Counted from the first letter of the stretch, positions 1 through 7,808 are shown. The stretch is DNA of 64,000 nt from Nocardiopsis alborubida (GCF_012396365.1 NZ_JAAXPG010000003.1:248001-312000); one strand, 5' to 3'. Notes: a model not told the origin generated them from the sequence alone. Translations and numbers: made by a program.

Positions 1-1
1 C

Positions 2-250
2 GCGGACGTGCTCGGCGACTGGCGCGAGGAGCTGGTCCTGCGCACGGAGGACAGCGGCGCGCTGCGTATCCTCACCAGCACCGAGGTGACCGGACACCGG
101 CTGCACACCCTCATGCACGACCCGCAGTACCGGGTGGACGTGGCCCGGCAGCAGACCGGCTACAACCAGCCCGCGTACACGTCCTTCCACCTGGGTGCGG
201 ACACCGACTGGGCGCGGGTGGAGGTTCCCGACGCCGTCTACCCGGAGTAG
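2..250 (+). CDS. Rhamnogalacturonan lyase (PL11-like), C-terminal end only
   Basis: The reading frame is open from the window edge, so only the last 82 codons are present and the true start lies upstream. The visible stretch contains GDWREELVLRT, then HRLHTLMHDPQYR and YNQPAYTSFHLG. This is how I recognise the C-terminal end of family PL11 rhamnogalacturonan lyases, which cleave the pectin backbone by beta-elimination and are normally secreted. The last blade of the PL11 beta-propeller carries this D-W-R-E-E motif. The remainder of the protein and its secretion signal are outside the window. The next gene on the right is convergent, with a dispersed hairpin repeat between them. Family recognition is from memory of conserved motifs; catalytic residues cannot be checked. 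Confidence 0.75.
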   Translation, partial: ADVLGDWREELVLRTEDSGALRILTSTEVTGHRLHTLMHDPQYRVDVARQQTGYNQPAYTSFHLGADTDWARVEVPDAVYPE

Positions 251-289
251 CGCGCTGACCGGAAAGGCCCACCAGCCCGCCTCACGCGC

Positions 290-395
290 CGTGGTCTTGT
301 ACTTGTAGCCGATGTCGACGATCGAGCCTCGCTATGAGTACAAGATCACCGCAGGTCAAGGGCCCATGCGTCACCCTGGCAACACTTCCGGCCGG
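290..395 (-). repeat. 106-nt dispersed hairpin repeat, copy A
   Basis: Left arm 290-309 and right arm 331-350 can pair over about 19 bases around a 21-nt loop. Where the arms differ inside the stem, a plus-sense transcript would form G-U pairs. A 45-nt tail (351-395) beginning GCAGGTCAAGGGCCC is also conserved in the copies at 7961 and 17305. The strand given is that of the gene whose 3' end lies to the right in all three copies. Here that gene ends 166 bp away at 562. Confidence 0.8.
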
Positions 396-523
396 ATGGG
401 GCACGCGCCTCGGGCGGACCGAACGTTCGGAGCGGATCCGCACGTTCAGGCTGGCCCGCAGGCCCGGAACGAGGCGCGTCTCCGGAACGGAGGCGCGCCC
501 CGCCGCGCGGGCCCGCGGCGTGA

Positions 524-559
524 CCGGGCGGGGCGGGAGTCCCGTCCCGCCCCGCCCGG
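524..559 (-). terminator. Strong GC hairpin downstream of the 562-1125 gene
   Basis: Perfect 15-bp arms (524-538 and 545-559) enclose a 6-nt loop. It begins 2 bp after the stop codon of the minus-strand gene, so it is well placed as its transcription terminator. No T-run follows, which is usual for actinomycete terminators. Confidence 0.7.
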
Positions 560-561
560 AG

Positions 562-1125
562 TCACCACGACACCGGTCGGCCGTCCGGATGGAAGTCGTG
601 CCTGCGCAGCGTCCTCGCGCGGTCGTGTCGGCCGAAGCCCTGCGAGCTGAGCCAGACCACGGCCCAGAGCAGGCCCAGACCGGCGAGGTTCTCCCAGGCC
701 TTGGGCAGGAGGCCCATCGTGTGCTCGGTGCCCCAGGGGTCCACCCCCGCGGCCATGGGGAGCAGGACGGCCAAGGGGGACAGGAGGACCACGGGCAGCA
801 GCAGGGCGGCCAGGCCCCAGCCGACCCTCCGCACGGCGTAGCCCCTGCCGGTGACGTCGTCGCGCACCCACATGCGGTGGCGGTAGGGGACCCGGGTTCC
901 CAGGAAGCGGTAGCGCGCCCAGGCGCCCAGGGGCGGACGCTCGCGCAGGCGGGTGCGCAGACCCGCGACCACCAGCCCCCGGAGTTCGGCCCGGTCCACC
1001 GCGTCGCCGCCGGCGGCGCGCTGGAGGTCCAGCGCGGTGGCCACGATCTCCTCGCCGTGCCGCTCGCGGTAGTGGCGGGGGTACCAGCGCAGCGCTCGCC
1101 GGAGCCGCTCCTCGTAGGCGTCCAT
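562..1125 (-). CDS. PadR-associated membrane protein of unknown function
   Basis: This 187-residue protein starts with ATG behind a GGAG motif 8 nt upstream. The N-terminal third is helical and charged (YEERLRRALRWYPRHYRERH). This pattern recurs in actinobacterial membrane proteins encoded directly after PadR regulators. One hydrophobic segment lies near residues 100-125 (LAALLLPVVLLSPLAVLL) and a second near 145-160. No catalytic motif is visible. The gene begins only 3 bp after the stop of the PadR gene 1129-1464, so the two are almost certainly one transcript and PadR should control it. By analogy with similar PadR pairs a role in membrane stress or export is possible, but that is inference. 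I do not recognise a named family. Confidence 0.75.
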   Translation of the reverse strand: MDAYEERLRRALRWYPRHYRERHGEEIVATALDLQRAAGGDAVDRAELRGLVVAGLRTRLRERPPLGAWARYRFLGTRVPYRHRMWVRDDVTGRGYAVRRVGWGLAALLLPVVLLSPLAVLLPMAAGVDPWGTEHTMGLLPKAWENLAGLGLLWAVVWLSSQGFGRHDRARTLRRHDFHPDGRPVSW

Positions 1126-1128
1126 GGA

Positions 1129-1464
1129 TCACGCTCCTCCTGTCTGCGGGCTCGGCCCCGGGTTCAGGAGCCGCTGGGCGAGGTCGGCGAGTCGGGTCAT
1201 GCGCTCGGTCTCCCGGACCAGGGCCGCGTGCCCCTGGCCGGTGAGTCGGTAGTAGCGCCGGTTGCGGCCCCGCACGACCTCCTCGCCGGACACCTCCACC
1301 AGGCCGCCGTCGGCCAGGCGGTCCAGCGCGCCGTACAGGGTTCCGGCGCCGAGCGAGACGTCGCCGTCGGAGAGCCGGCGCACGGCCGAGATGATCCCGT
1401 ACCCGTGCATCGGCTCCTCGGCGAGGGCCAGGAGCACGAGGTAGGTCTGCTCTCTCATCTTCAT
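1129..1464 (-). CDS. PadR-family transcriptional regulator
   Basis: This 111-residue protein has the PadR winged-helix layout. The N-terminal stretch YLVLLALAEEPMHGYGI leads into the recognition helix region with GTLYGALDRLADGGLVE, followed by a basic wing (RGRNRRYYRLTGQG). The C-terminal dimerisation helix is short, as in the small PadR-s2 group. The start at 1464 is preceded after only 2 bp by a perfect palindrome and no Shine-Dalgarno sequence is visible. An in-frame ATG also lies at 1458. A TATATA box 7-12 nt upstream of the ATG would give a leaderless mRNA whose promoter overlaps the operator, implying autorepression. It is followed after 3 bp by the membrane-protein gene at 562-1125, its likely target. 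Confidence 0.9.
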   Translation of the reverse strand: MKMREQTYLVLLALAEEPMHGYGIISAVRRLSDGDVSLGAGTLYGALDRLADGGLVEVSGEEVVRGRNRRYYRLTGQGHAALVRETERMTRLADLAQRLLNPGPSPQTGGA

Positions 1465-1466
1465 GT

Positions 1467-1480
1467 CTGATATATATCAG
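1467..1480 (-). promoter_or_regulatory. PadR operator overlapping the promoter
   Basis: CTGATATATATCAG is a perfect 14-bp palindrome ending 2 bp from the padR start codon. It contains the only good -10-like TATATA in the region. A second AT-rich half (CGATATATA) lies at 1485-1493. Position and symmetry fit autoregulation by the adjacent PadR protein. Confidence 0.65.
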
Positions 1481-1662
1481 TGAACGATATATAAAGGCAA
1501 GGGAGGTCCACGGGAGGGCCCCGCGCGCAACGACCGGGACGGGCCGGTTCGCGGGTCGGGGAGTGCCCGGCGATCCCGTGGAAGCTCCGCGTCACCTTTT
1601 CCGGTCGCGAACCGTCGAGGAGAGGACTCCTACGATTCCCGACCCGAAGAGGGAGCAGTGGC

Positions 1663-2010
1663 ATGAACGCCGTCTACGTCCTGGTGACCGTGCTCGCCGT
1701 CCTGGCCAACGGCGGCATGGCCGTCGCCGACCTGCTGCGCGCGCGGTTCGTCCTGGCCAACTCCGCCGCCGTGGGTGTTCCCGAGTCGTGGCTGACCGCC
1801 CTCGGCCTCCTCAAGGGCGCGGGCGCGCTGGGCCTGCTCCTCGGCCTGCTCGGCGTCCCGGTGATCGGGGCCGCGGCGGCGCTGGGGCTGACGCTGTTCT
1901 TCGTGGGGGCGGTGGCCACGCACCTGCGGGCGCGCAACTACGCACTGGCCTATCCGCTCGTCTACCTGGCGCTGGCCCTGGGGTCGCTGGTCCTGTACTT
2001 CACCGTGTGA
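1663..2010 (+). CDS. DoxX-like integral membrane protein
   Basis: This 115-residue, almost wholly hydrophobic protein has four predicted membrane helices (about residues 4-22, 45-64, 66-88 and 92-113). The conserved middle reads LTALGLLKGAGALGLLLGL, and an HLRARNYALAYP loop precedes the last helix, as in DoxX-like (DoxX_2) proteins of actinobacteria. A GAGGGAG Shine-Dalgarno motif lies 8 nt before the ATG at 1663. The family is related to the DoxD/DoxX quinone-linked membrane subunits, but small members like this have no proven activity. It stands alone, divergent from the PadR gene, with a hairpin (2028-2054) after its stop. The family call is good; the function is unknown. Confidence 0.85.
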   Translation: MNAVYVLVTVLAVLANGGMAVADLLRARFVLANSAAVGVPESWLTALGLLKGAGALGLLLGLLGVPVIGAAAALGLTLFFVGAVATHLRARNYALAYPLVYLALALGSLVLYFTV

Positions 2011-2027
2011 GGGCCCCTCCGCGTCAG

Positions 2028-2054
2028 CTCCCGGCGGGGCGACCACGCCGGGAG
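2028..2054 (+). terminator. Hairpin between the DoxX-like and TetR genes
   Basis: Arms CTCCCGGC (2028-2035) and GCCGGGAG (2047-2054) are perfect complements. The hairpin sits in the 58-bp gap between two convergent genes, so it could end transcription from either side. Confidence 0.45.
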
Positions 2055-2068
2055 AGGCCGCGGCGGCC

Positions 2069-2764
2069 TCAGGCCGAGGACGCGTCCCCGCTGCCGTCCC
2101 CGTGGTCGTGCCCGAAGGCGGGCAGGCCGCGGGCCGCGGTGGTCAGCGCGGTGCGCAGCAGCGGCCCCACGCCCTCCGGCGAAGCGCCCTGCCCGTCGCC
2201 GCCCAGGCGCGCCCGCTCCTCGGCGGCCAGGCGCAGTGCCGAGTTGAGGGTGGCCGCCTGGACGCGGACGGCCAGGCTGTCGGCGGGCTCCCCGGTGCGG
2301 TCGGCGATGATCCGGGCGAAGACGGACTCGGCCGCGTGGTGGACCTCCAGCCACACCGCCATGAGCGCCGGTTCGCCGCGGGTCATCCGGATGAGGTCGG
2401 CGACGGGCCCCTCCACGACCTGCGGCTCGCCGTCGAAGAACCGCTCCCGCTCCAGGTAATCCAGGAGGGGGACGTCCGGGGGGCAGGCGCGCAGGCGTTC
2501 GGCCATGTGCTCCAGGCCCGTCGTCAGCAGGGGCCGGACGCAGCTCTCCTTGCTGGGGAAGTACCGCCACAGCGTCCTGGTGGAGATGCCGAGCGCGTGC
2601 GCGATGTCGTCGCCCGTGGTGCCCGACACCCCGTTCTCGGTGAACAGCCGCACGGCCGCGCGCGCGATCTCGGTGCGGACGATCTCCCTGCGCCGCTCGG
2701 TCATGGGCGGGCGGCCCCGCCCCGAGGGTGCGGGGGTCGTCTCCGAGGGCGGTGTTCCTGGCAC
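2069..2764 (-). CDS. TetR-family transcriptional regulator
   Basis: The TetR helix-turn-helix reads AAVRLFTENGVSGTTGDDIAHALGISTRTLWRYF in overlapping motif blocks, preceded by the GRGRPP-type lead-in common in this family. The variable C-terminal ligand domain follows and ends in a D/H-rich tail. I chose the GTG at 2764 because GGGAGGGGG lies about 8 nt upstream; the next ATG (2704) would cut off the GRGRPP segment. The protein is 231 residues. It is divergent from the SDR gene at 2920, and the roughly 155-bp gap between them is AT-rich with a repeated GTGACAA box. The SDR gene is therefore its likely target. The ligand is unknown. Confidence 0.9.
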   Translation of the reverse strand: MPGTPPSETTPAPSGRGRPPMTERRREIVRTEIARAAVRLFTENGVSGTTGDDIAHALGISTRTLWRYFPSKESCVRPLLTTGLEHMAERLRACPPDVPLLDYLERERFFDGEPQVVEGPVADLIRMTRGEPALMAVWLEVHHAAESVFARIIADRTGEPADSLAVRVQAATLNSALRLAAEERARLGGDGQGASPEGVGPLLRTALTTAARGLPAFGHDHGDGSGDASSA

Positions 2765-2849
2765 GACCGTTCCCCCTCCCGTGTCCGCGGCGCCTGGGCG
2801 GGTCCACTCTACTAACGCCCGGACCAGGCACAACAATATTTTTCTTTGA

Positions 2850-2874
2850 GTGACAAAAAGTCTTACAGTGACAA
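2850..2874. promoter_or_regulatory. Direct-repeat box between TetR and SDR genes
   Basis: GTGACAA occurs at 2850-2856 and again at 2868-2874, an 18-bp step, in the only AT-rich stretch between the divergent genes. A shared TetR operator or promoter element is a reasonable reading, not proven. Confidence 0.4.
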
Positions 2875-2919
2875 CAGCGGCCGCCGTGGCCGCCACTAGC
2901 GGCAACGAGAGGGCTTCCC

Positions 2920-3684
2920 ATGACCGGCCTGGGCCTGAAGGACAAGAACGTCATCGTCACCGGAGGCGGCTCCGGCATCGGCCGCGCGAGCGCGCTGCGC
3001 TTCGCCGAGGAGGGCGCCAGGGTCCTGGTCGCCGACCTCAACGCCGACACCGCGCGGGAGGCTGCCGAGGAGATCCGTGCGGCCGGGGGCACCGCCGAGA
3101 CCGTGGTCGGCGACCTCAGCCGCCAGGAGGTCGTGGACGAGGTCGTCGCCACGGCCGTCGAACGCCTCGGCGGTGTCGACGTCCTGGTCAACAACGCCGG
3201 GATCATGGACGACATGTCCGCCACCGCCGACGTCACCGACGCGGTCTGGGAGCGGCTCCTGCGGGTGAACCTCACCGCGCCCTTCCTGCTCACCCGCGCG
3301 GTCCTGCCCCTCATGGCGGAGCAGGGCCGGGGATCGGTCGTCTTCACCGCCTCGGAGGCCTCCCTGCGCGGCAGCGCCGCCGGGGCCGCCTACACCGCCT
3401 CCAAGCACGGCGTGGTCGGCCTGGTCAAGTCCACCGCGGTCATGTACCGCGACAAGGGGATCAGGGTCAACGCCGTCGCCCCCGGCGGCACCGCCACCTC
3501 GATCACCGTCGACGTCGCGTCCGCGCCCCACGGCCCGACCACCCTCGGTACCTTCATGTCCAACATGGGCCGCGTGGCCCGGGCCGAGGAGCTGGCCGCC
3601 GCCGTCGTCTTCCTGGCCTCCGACGCGGCGAGCAGCATCAACGGAGCGGTCCTGCCGGTGGACAACGGCTGGTCGGCGGTCTGA
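2920..3684 (+). CDS. Short-chain dehydrogenase/reductase (SDR)
   Basis: This 254-residue classical SDR has every landmark. The cofactor glycine motif TGGGSGIG is near residue 15. A D-L-N acidic end to beta-2 suggests NAD(H) preference. NNAG is near residue 90, followed by catalytic Ser in FTASEAS and the YTASK catalytic Tyr-Lys pair near residues 157-161. VNAVAPGGTAT follows the active site. The C-terminus, LPVDNGWSAV, resembles the usual VDGG tail with Asn replacing the first Gly. It oxidises or reduces an alcohol/ketone pair whose identity cannot be read from sequence. Start ATG 2920 follows a GAGAGG motif. It is divergent from the TetR gene, which probably represses it, and is followed by a hairpin terminator. 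Confidence 0.93.
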   Translation: MTGLGLKDKNVIVTGGGSGIGRASALRFAEEGARVLVADLNADTAREAAEEIRAAGGTAETVVGDLSRQEVVDEVVATAVERLGGVDVLVNNAGIMDDMSATADVTDAVWERLLRVNLTAPFLLTRAVLPLMAEQGRGSVVFTASEASLRGSAAGAAYTASKHGVVGLVKSTAVMYRDKGIRVNAVAPGGTATSITVDVASAPHGPTTLGTFMSNMGRVARAEELAAAVVFLASDAASSINGAVLPVDNGWSAV

Positions 3685-3697
3685 GGGGGCGCCCGCG

Positions 3698-3721
3698 CGC
3701 GGACCCGGCCACGGGTCCGCG
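3698..3721 (+). terminator. Hairpin after the SDR gene
   Basis: Perfect 10-bp arms (3698-3707 and 3712-3721) enclose a 4-nt loop, starting 14 bp after the SDR stop codon. Confidence 0.6.
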
Positions 3722-3763
3722 ACGGCGGGCGCGGCGGGCGTGCGAACGCGTACGCCCCATTTC

Positions 3764-3785
3764 TTAAGTCAGTCGCTTGACTCAA
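3764..3785 (+). promoter_or_regulatory. Operator-like dyad upstream of the P450 operon
   Basis: Arms TTAAGTCA and TGACTCAA match at 7 of 8 positions around a 6-bp spacer. The right arm also supplies a TTGACT that could act as a -35 box. Size and symmetry suit a TetR dimer, and the TetR encoded inside this operon is the obvious candidate. Confidence 0.5.
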
Positions 3786-3843
3786 CGCGGTGGCGGAAGT
3801 TCACTGTACGTGTACGTACCGCTGACGCAGAGGAGTGACGGCT

Positions 3844-5064
3844 GTGGGTGCCGACGAGACCGAACGGCTCATGGACTACCCGATCCCCGGTCCGGAGGCG
3901 CTGGAGCCGCCCGCGGAGTGGGCGGAGCTGAGGCGGCGGTGCCCCGTCGCCGGGGTGCGGCTGCCCAGCGGCGACCGGGCGGAGGTGGTCACCCGCTACG
4001 AGGACGTCAGGCGGGTGCTCTCCGACCCGCGCTTCACCCGGCGGCTCGACGCCGAGGACGCGGCCCGGGTCTCGGCCAGCGCGACGGGCGGCGTGTTCAA
4101 CAGCGACCTGGCGGCGGCGGTCCCCGACAGCGGGGAGGAGCACCGGCAGTGGCGGCGGCTGGTCGGCAAGTGGTTCACCGCCAAGCGCATGAACGCGCTG
4201 CGGCCCGGGATCGAGGCCATGGCCGACCGGCTCGTCGACGGCATGGTGGAGCGCGGCCACCCGGCGGACCTCAGGGCGGACCTGGGATTCCCCCTGCCGG
4301 TGTGGGTCATCTGCGACATGCTCGGCGTGCCCGACTCCGACCGCGACCGCTTCTCCCACTGGTCGGACGCGCTGCTCAACCTCACCCGCTACTCCCAGGA
4401 GGAGATGGACCGGGCCCAGGCCGAGTTCCTCGCGTACATGGGCGGCCACGTCGAGGCCAAGCGGGCGGAGCCGCGCGAGGACCTGATCAGCTCCCTGATC
4501 ACCGAGACCGCCGAGGCCGGGGTCGACCTGCCCACCTCCGCGCTGGTCGCCACCAGCATGGGCCTGCTGGTCGCCGGGCACGAGACCACCGCCAACATGA
4601 TCGGCAAGATGGTGGCGATGCTGCTGGACGACCGGAGCCGCTGGGAGAGGCTGCTGGACGACCGGACGCTGGTGCGCTCCGCGGTGGAGGAGGCCCTGCG
4701 CTTCGACGCCAACTCCGGGCTCGGCCTGCCGCGCTACATCACCGAGGAGACCGAGATCGGCGGTTCCGTCGTCCCGGCCGGGACCACCGTCATGTGCAGC
4801 ATGGGCGCCGCCAACCGGGACGAGAGCGCGTTCGAGAACGCGGACGAGATGGACCTGGGACGTGTGCCCAACCCGCACCTGGGCTTCGGCGCGGGGGCGC
4901 ACTCGTGCCTGGGGCAGGCGCTGGCCCGCACCGAGCTCCAGGCCGTGCTCGACGTGCTGCTGCGCAGGCTCCCCACGCTGGAGCTGGCCGTCCCCGCGGC
5001 GGAGCTGCGGCGACTCGACGGCCTGGTCGTGGGCGGACTGAGCGAGGTCCCGGTCCGGTGGTGA
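3844..5064 (+). CDS. Cytochrome P450 (CYP105-like bacterial class)
   Basis: This soluble bacterial P450 has about 406 residues. The I-helix oxygen-activation motif is AGHETT, the K-helix ExxR is EEALRF, and the heme-binding loop is FGAGAHSCLGQALAR, whose Cys is the iron ligand. There is no membrane anchor, consistent with a cytoplasmic enzyme fed by ferredoxin. I place the start at GTG 3844 because AGAGGAG lies 8 nt upstream; GTG 3835 would overlap that motif. Its stop overlaps the start of a TetR gene by 4 bp, and the third gene encodes a 3Fe-4S ferredoxin, its probable electron donor. The substrate cannot be inferred. An upstream dyad at 3764 suggests repression by the operon's own TetR. 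Confidence 0.95.
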   Translation: MGADETERLMDYPIPGPEALEPPAEWAELRRRCPVAGVRLPSGDRAEVVTRYEDVRRVLSDPRFTRRLDAEDAARVSASATGGVFNSDLAAAVPDSGEEHRQWRRLVGKWFTAKRMNALRPGIEAMADRLVDGMVERGHPADLRADLGFPLPVWVICDMLGVPDSDRDRFSHWSDALLNLTRYSQEEMDRAQAEFLAYMGGHVEAKRAEPREDLISSLITETAEAGVDLPTSALVATSMGLLVAGHETTANMIGKMVAMLLDDRSRWERLLDDRTLVRSAVEEALRFDANSGLGLPRYITEETEIGGSVVPAGTTVMCSMGAANRDESAFENADEMDLGRVPNPHLGFGAGAHSCLGQALARTELQAVLDVLLRRLPTLELAVPAAELRRLDGLVVGGLSEVPVRW

Positions 5065-5744
5065 CCGTGTCGCGGACGCGGACCGAACGCGCCGGCGCCA
5101 CGCGGGAGCTGATCCTGTCCACCGCCGAGCGCCTGTTCGCCGAACACGGCCTGTTCGCGGTGTCCAACCGGGGCATCAGCGTGGCGGCGGGCCAGGGCAA
5201 CAACACGGCTGTCGGCTACCACTTCGGCACCAGGGCCGACCTCGTGCGCGCGATCGTGCGCACGCACACCGGGCCCATGGAACTGCTGTGGTCGCGGATG
5301 GCCGAGGAGGCGGGGGAGTCCCCGGGCGTGCGGGACCGGATCGCCTGCCTGGTCCGGCCGGTGACCCGGCACCTCGCGCACCTGGGCGTCCCGAGCTGGT
5401 TCGCCCGCTTCTCCGCGCAGGTCATGACCGACCCGGGCCTGCGCGTGATCATGACCGAGGAGACGCTGATTGCGCCCCAGCTCAGGCGGATCCTCACCGG
5501 TCTGCGCGCCGGCCTGCCCGACCTGCCGCCGCAGGTGCGCGCCGAACGCGAGGACATGACCCGCCACCTGATCGTGCACACGTGCGCCGAGCGCGAGCGC
5601 GCGCTCGCCGAGGAGGCGGCGACGCCCCGGTGCAGCTGGGAGGACACGGCGACCGGGCTGGTCGACGCCCTCACGGGGATCTGGCTCGCCCCCGCCACCC
5701 CGGCCGCCGGGCACGACCACGCCGCGACGACGAAGGAGGAATGA
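5061..5744 (+). CDS. TetR-family regulator inside the P450 operon
   Basis: This 227-residue TetR regulator has ELILSTAERLFAEHGLFAV followed by NRGISVAAGQ and the YHFGTRADLVRAIV helix, the standard N-terminal HTH arrangement. The C-terminal ligand domain includes a long helical stretch and ends with a His/Asp-rich tail. The start GTG at 5061 overlaps the P450 stop in a GTGA junction. The stop (5742-5744) lies just before the ferredoxin start, so all three genes are translationally linked. A regulator between a P450 and its ferredoxin suggests autoregulation of the whole operon through the dyad at 3764. The inducing ligand is probably the P450 substrate or a related compound, by analogy with other P450-linked TetR proteins. 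Confidence 0.92.
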   Translation: MTVSRTRTERAGATRELILSTAERLFAEHGLFAVSNRGISVAAGQGNNTAVGYHFGTRADLVRAIVRTHTGPMELLWSRMAEEAGESPGVRDRIACLVRPVTRHLAHLGVPSWFARFSAQVMTDPGLRVIMTEETLIAPQLRRILTGLRAGLPDLPPQVRAEREDMTRHLIVHTCAERERALAEEAATPRCSWEDTATGLVDALTGIWLAPATPAAGHDHAATTKEE

Positions 5745-5746
5745 CC

Positions 5747-5947
5747 ATGAGGGTGACCGTCGACCAGGACTGGTGCTGCGGCGCGGGCCAGTGCGTACTG
5801 CTCGCCCCGGAGGTGTTCGACCAGCGGGAGGAGGACGGCATCGTCGAGCTGCTCACCGAACGGCCGCCGGAGAACCTGTACCCGGCCGTGCGCGAGGCGG
5901 GACAGGTGTGCCCCACCGGCGCGATCCACGTGGACGAGGACGCCTGA
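5747..5947 (+). CDS. 3Fe-4S ferredoxin, P450 partner
   Basis: This 66-residue ferredoxin begins RVTVDQDWCCGAGQC and ends with CPTGAIHVDEDA. Spacing of the cysteines (CxxGxC type early, a CP pair late, and the usual fourth ligand replaced) is that of the small 3Fe-4S ferredoxins next to actinobacterial P450 genes. Its role is single-electron transfer to the neighbouring P450. ATG 5747 is preferred because AAGGAGG lies 7 nt upstream; the ATG at 5741 is too close to that motif and overlaps the TetR stop. No ferredoxin reductase gene is nearby, so a reductase elsewhere in the genome must serve it. A 17-bp hairpin follows. Confidence 0.93.
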   Translation: MRVTVDQDWCCGAGQCVLLAPEVFDQREEDGIVELLTERPPENLYPAVREAGQVCPTGAIHVDEDA

Positions 5948-5978
5948 GCGCGACGCGGCCGGGGCAGCCCGGGGAACA

Positions 5979-6016
5979 CGGGAGCGGCCCGCCGGGACTC
6001 CGGCGGGCCGCTCCCG
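5979..6016. terminator. Bidirectional hairpin between ferredoxin and SulP genes
   Basis: Perfect 17-bp arms (5979-5995 and 6000-6016) enclose a 4-nt loop in the gap between two convergent genes. This is the most stable simple hairpin in the first 10 kb. Confidence 0.75.
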
Positions 6017-6044
6017 TCGCCTCGTCAGTGCCCGCCGTCCCGGG

Positions 6045-7544
6045 TCAGTGCCCGCCGGTGAGGGTTCCGGACAGCTCCCGGTGCAGGTGCGCGCTGGGCC
6101 CGTTGAGGCCGGTGATCTCCACCCGCACCCCGTGCCTGCGGAAGTGCTCCGTGACCTGGTCCAGGGCGGCCACGGCCGAGGAGTCCCACACGTGCGCGTC
6201 GGACATGTCGATGACCACGCGCCTGAGTCCCTCCTCCGTGTAGTCGAACCGGTTGACCAGCTCGCCGGTGGAGGCGAAGAACACCTCTCCGTTGACCGAG
6301 TACACACGGGTGCCGCCCTCGGGGTCGAGCACGCTGGTGACGTCGGCCTGCATGGCCGCCCGGCGGGCGAAGAGCACCATGGACACCACGACCCCGACGA
6401 TCACGCCCAGGGCCAGGTTGTGGGTGGCCACGACCACGGCGACGGTGATGACCATGACCAGGGTCTCGGTCCAGGGCATCCGCCTCAGGGTGGCCGGGGC
6501 GACGCTGTGCCAGTCGAAGGTCACGACCGCCACGAAGAACATCACCGCGACCAGCGCCGCGACCGGGATCATGCCCACCAGGTCGCCCAGGGCCACGCAC
6601 AGGATGATCAGGAACGTGCCCGCCAGGAAGGTCGAGACGCGGGTGCGGGCCCCGGACTTGACGTTGATCATGGTCTGGCCGATCATCGCGCACCCGGCCA
6701 TGCCGCCGAAGAACCCGACCAGGACGTTGGCGAACCCCTGGCCGCGGGCCTCGCGGCCGTGGTTCGAGGCGGTCTCGGTCTGGTCGTCGACGACCTTGGC
6801 GGTCATCAGCGACTCCATCAGCCCCACCAGGGCCAGGGTCAGCGAGTAGGGGGCGATCAGGACCAGCGTGTCCAGCGTGTAGGGCACGTCCGGGATCAGC
6901 GGCACGGGCAGGGTGCCGGGCAGTTCGCCCATGTCCCCGACCGTCTGCGCCGGGATGCCCAGGGTCAGCGCGGCGACGGTGAGCACGACGATGGCCACCA
7001 GCGGCGCGGGGACCGCCTTGGTCAGGCGGGGCAGGCCGAAGACGATGACCAGGCCCACGGCCACCATGACGTAGATCGGTACGCCCACGCCCTCCAGGTA
7101 GGGCAGCTGGGCCGTGAAGATGAGGATGGCCAGGGCGTTGATGAACCCGGTCATCACGCTGGGCGGCACGAACCGCATCAGCCTGGCCACCCCGAGCAGT
7201 CCCAGGGCGACCTGGATGAGCCCGGCCAGGATGGTGGCGGCGATGAGGTGGTCGACGCCGTGCTCCATCGACAGCGGCGCCGCGACCAGGGCCATCGCGC
7301 CGGTGGCGGCGGAGATCATCGCGGGCCGTCCGCCCAGGAAGGAGATGGACACGGCCATCACGAAGGAGGCGTACAGGCCCACGCGGGGGTCGACCCCGGC
7401 GATGAGGGAGAAGGCGATGGCCTCGGGGATCAGGGCCAGGGCGACGACCAGCCCGGCCAGCACGTCGGCGCGCAGCTGCGCGGCGGCGGGGATCCGGGCC
7501 TTGAGGGACCGGGGGGTCTTCACGGGCAGTTTCATGGCACCCAT
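6045..7544 (-). CDS. SulP-family inorganic anion transporter with STAS domain
   Basis: This roughly 499-residue membrane transporter opens with the SulP signature region (ADVLAGLVVALALIPEAIAF) and about 10-12 membrane helices follow. GFFGGMAGCAMIGQTMINVK is the conserved central region. The C-terminal 100 residues form a STAS domain (VYSVNGEVFFAST, then VVIDMSDAHVWDSSAVAAL). Bacterial members import sulfate, bicarbonate or dicarboxylates, often with sodium or protons; the substrate here is not determinable. Start choice is uncertain between ATG 7544 and ATG 7535, neither with a good ribosome site. Upstream at 7793 lies a dyad matching a motif in front of the next gene, a MerR regulator, which suggests control by that regulator. 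A 13-bp direct repeat (6024-6036, 6044-6056) spans the stop codon. Confidence 0.9.
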   Translation of the reverse strand: MGAMKLPVKTPRSLKARIPAAAQLRADVLAGLVVALALIPEAIAFSLIAGVDPRVGLYASFVMAVSISFLGGRPAMISAATGAMALVAAPLSMEHGVDHLIAATILAGLIQVALGLLGVARLMRFVPPSVMTGFINALAILIFTAQLPYLEGVGVPIYVMVAVGLVIVFGLPRLTKAVPAPLVAIVVLTVAALTLGIPAQTVGDMGELPGTLPVPLIPDVPYTLDTLVLIAPYSLTLALVGLMESLMTAKVVDDQTETASNHGREARGQGFANVLVGFFGGMAGCAMIGQTMINVKSGARTRVSTFLAGTFLIILCVALGDLVGMIPVAALVAVMFFVAVVTFDWHSVAPATLRRMPWTETLVMVITVAVVVATHNLALGVIVGVVVSMVLFARRAAMQADVTSVLDPEGGTRVYSVNGEVFFASTGELVNRFDYTEEGLRRVVIDMSDAHVWDSSAVAALDQVTEHFRRHGVRVEITGLNGPSAHLHRELSGTLTGGH

Positions 7545-7792
7545 CGGGTTTCGGGCAGCCCACGACGAGGACCGCGGTGTTCGGGTCAGGCGTTCGTGCC
7601 CGGCGCGGACGCGCGCCGGGCGGGGGTGCGCTCGTGTGCACGGGGATCCGAGGCGACGTCCGTGACACCCCGGGGCGGCTTCGTCGCCGCGGGACCGGCC
7701 GTGCCCCTGGGGCGGGCCGTGCCCCTGGGCAGGACCGGAGGAGAGCGCGGTGGCACCCCGCTCGTGCACGGGTGACGACCCGGAGAGACTCT

Positions 7793-7808
7793 ACTCTTAC
7801 GTTAGAGT
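7793..7808 (-). promoter_or_regulatory. MerR-type operator upstream of sulP
   Basis: ACTCTTACGTTAGAGT is a 16-bp dyad with one mismatched pair, centred on ACGT as in many actinobacterial MerR sites. Eleven bases (GACTCTAACGT on one strand) recur at 8502-8512 just upstream of the MerR gene, linking regulator and target. Confidence 0.6.

Noticed and set aside
334..1470. Long plus-strand open frame opposite the PadR/membrane-protein pair
   Set aside because: It is the complement of two well-supported minus-strand genes; its protein is low-complexity Arg/Gly/Pro text typical of antisense frames in GC-rich DNA.
6024..6056. 13-bp direct repeat at the end of sulP
   Set aside because: A small local duplication around the stop codon; no functional meaning can be supported.
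6048..7775. 575-codon plus-strand open frame opposite sulP
   Set aside because: His/Gly/Gln-rich shadow of the SulP gene with no domain and no ribosome site.
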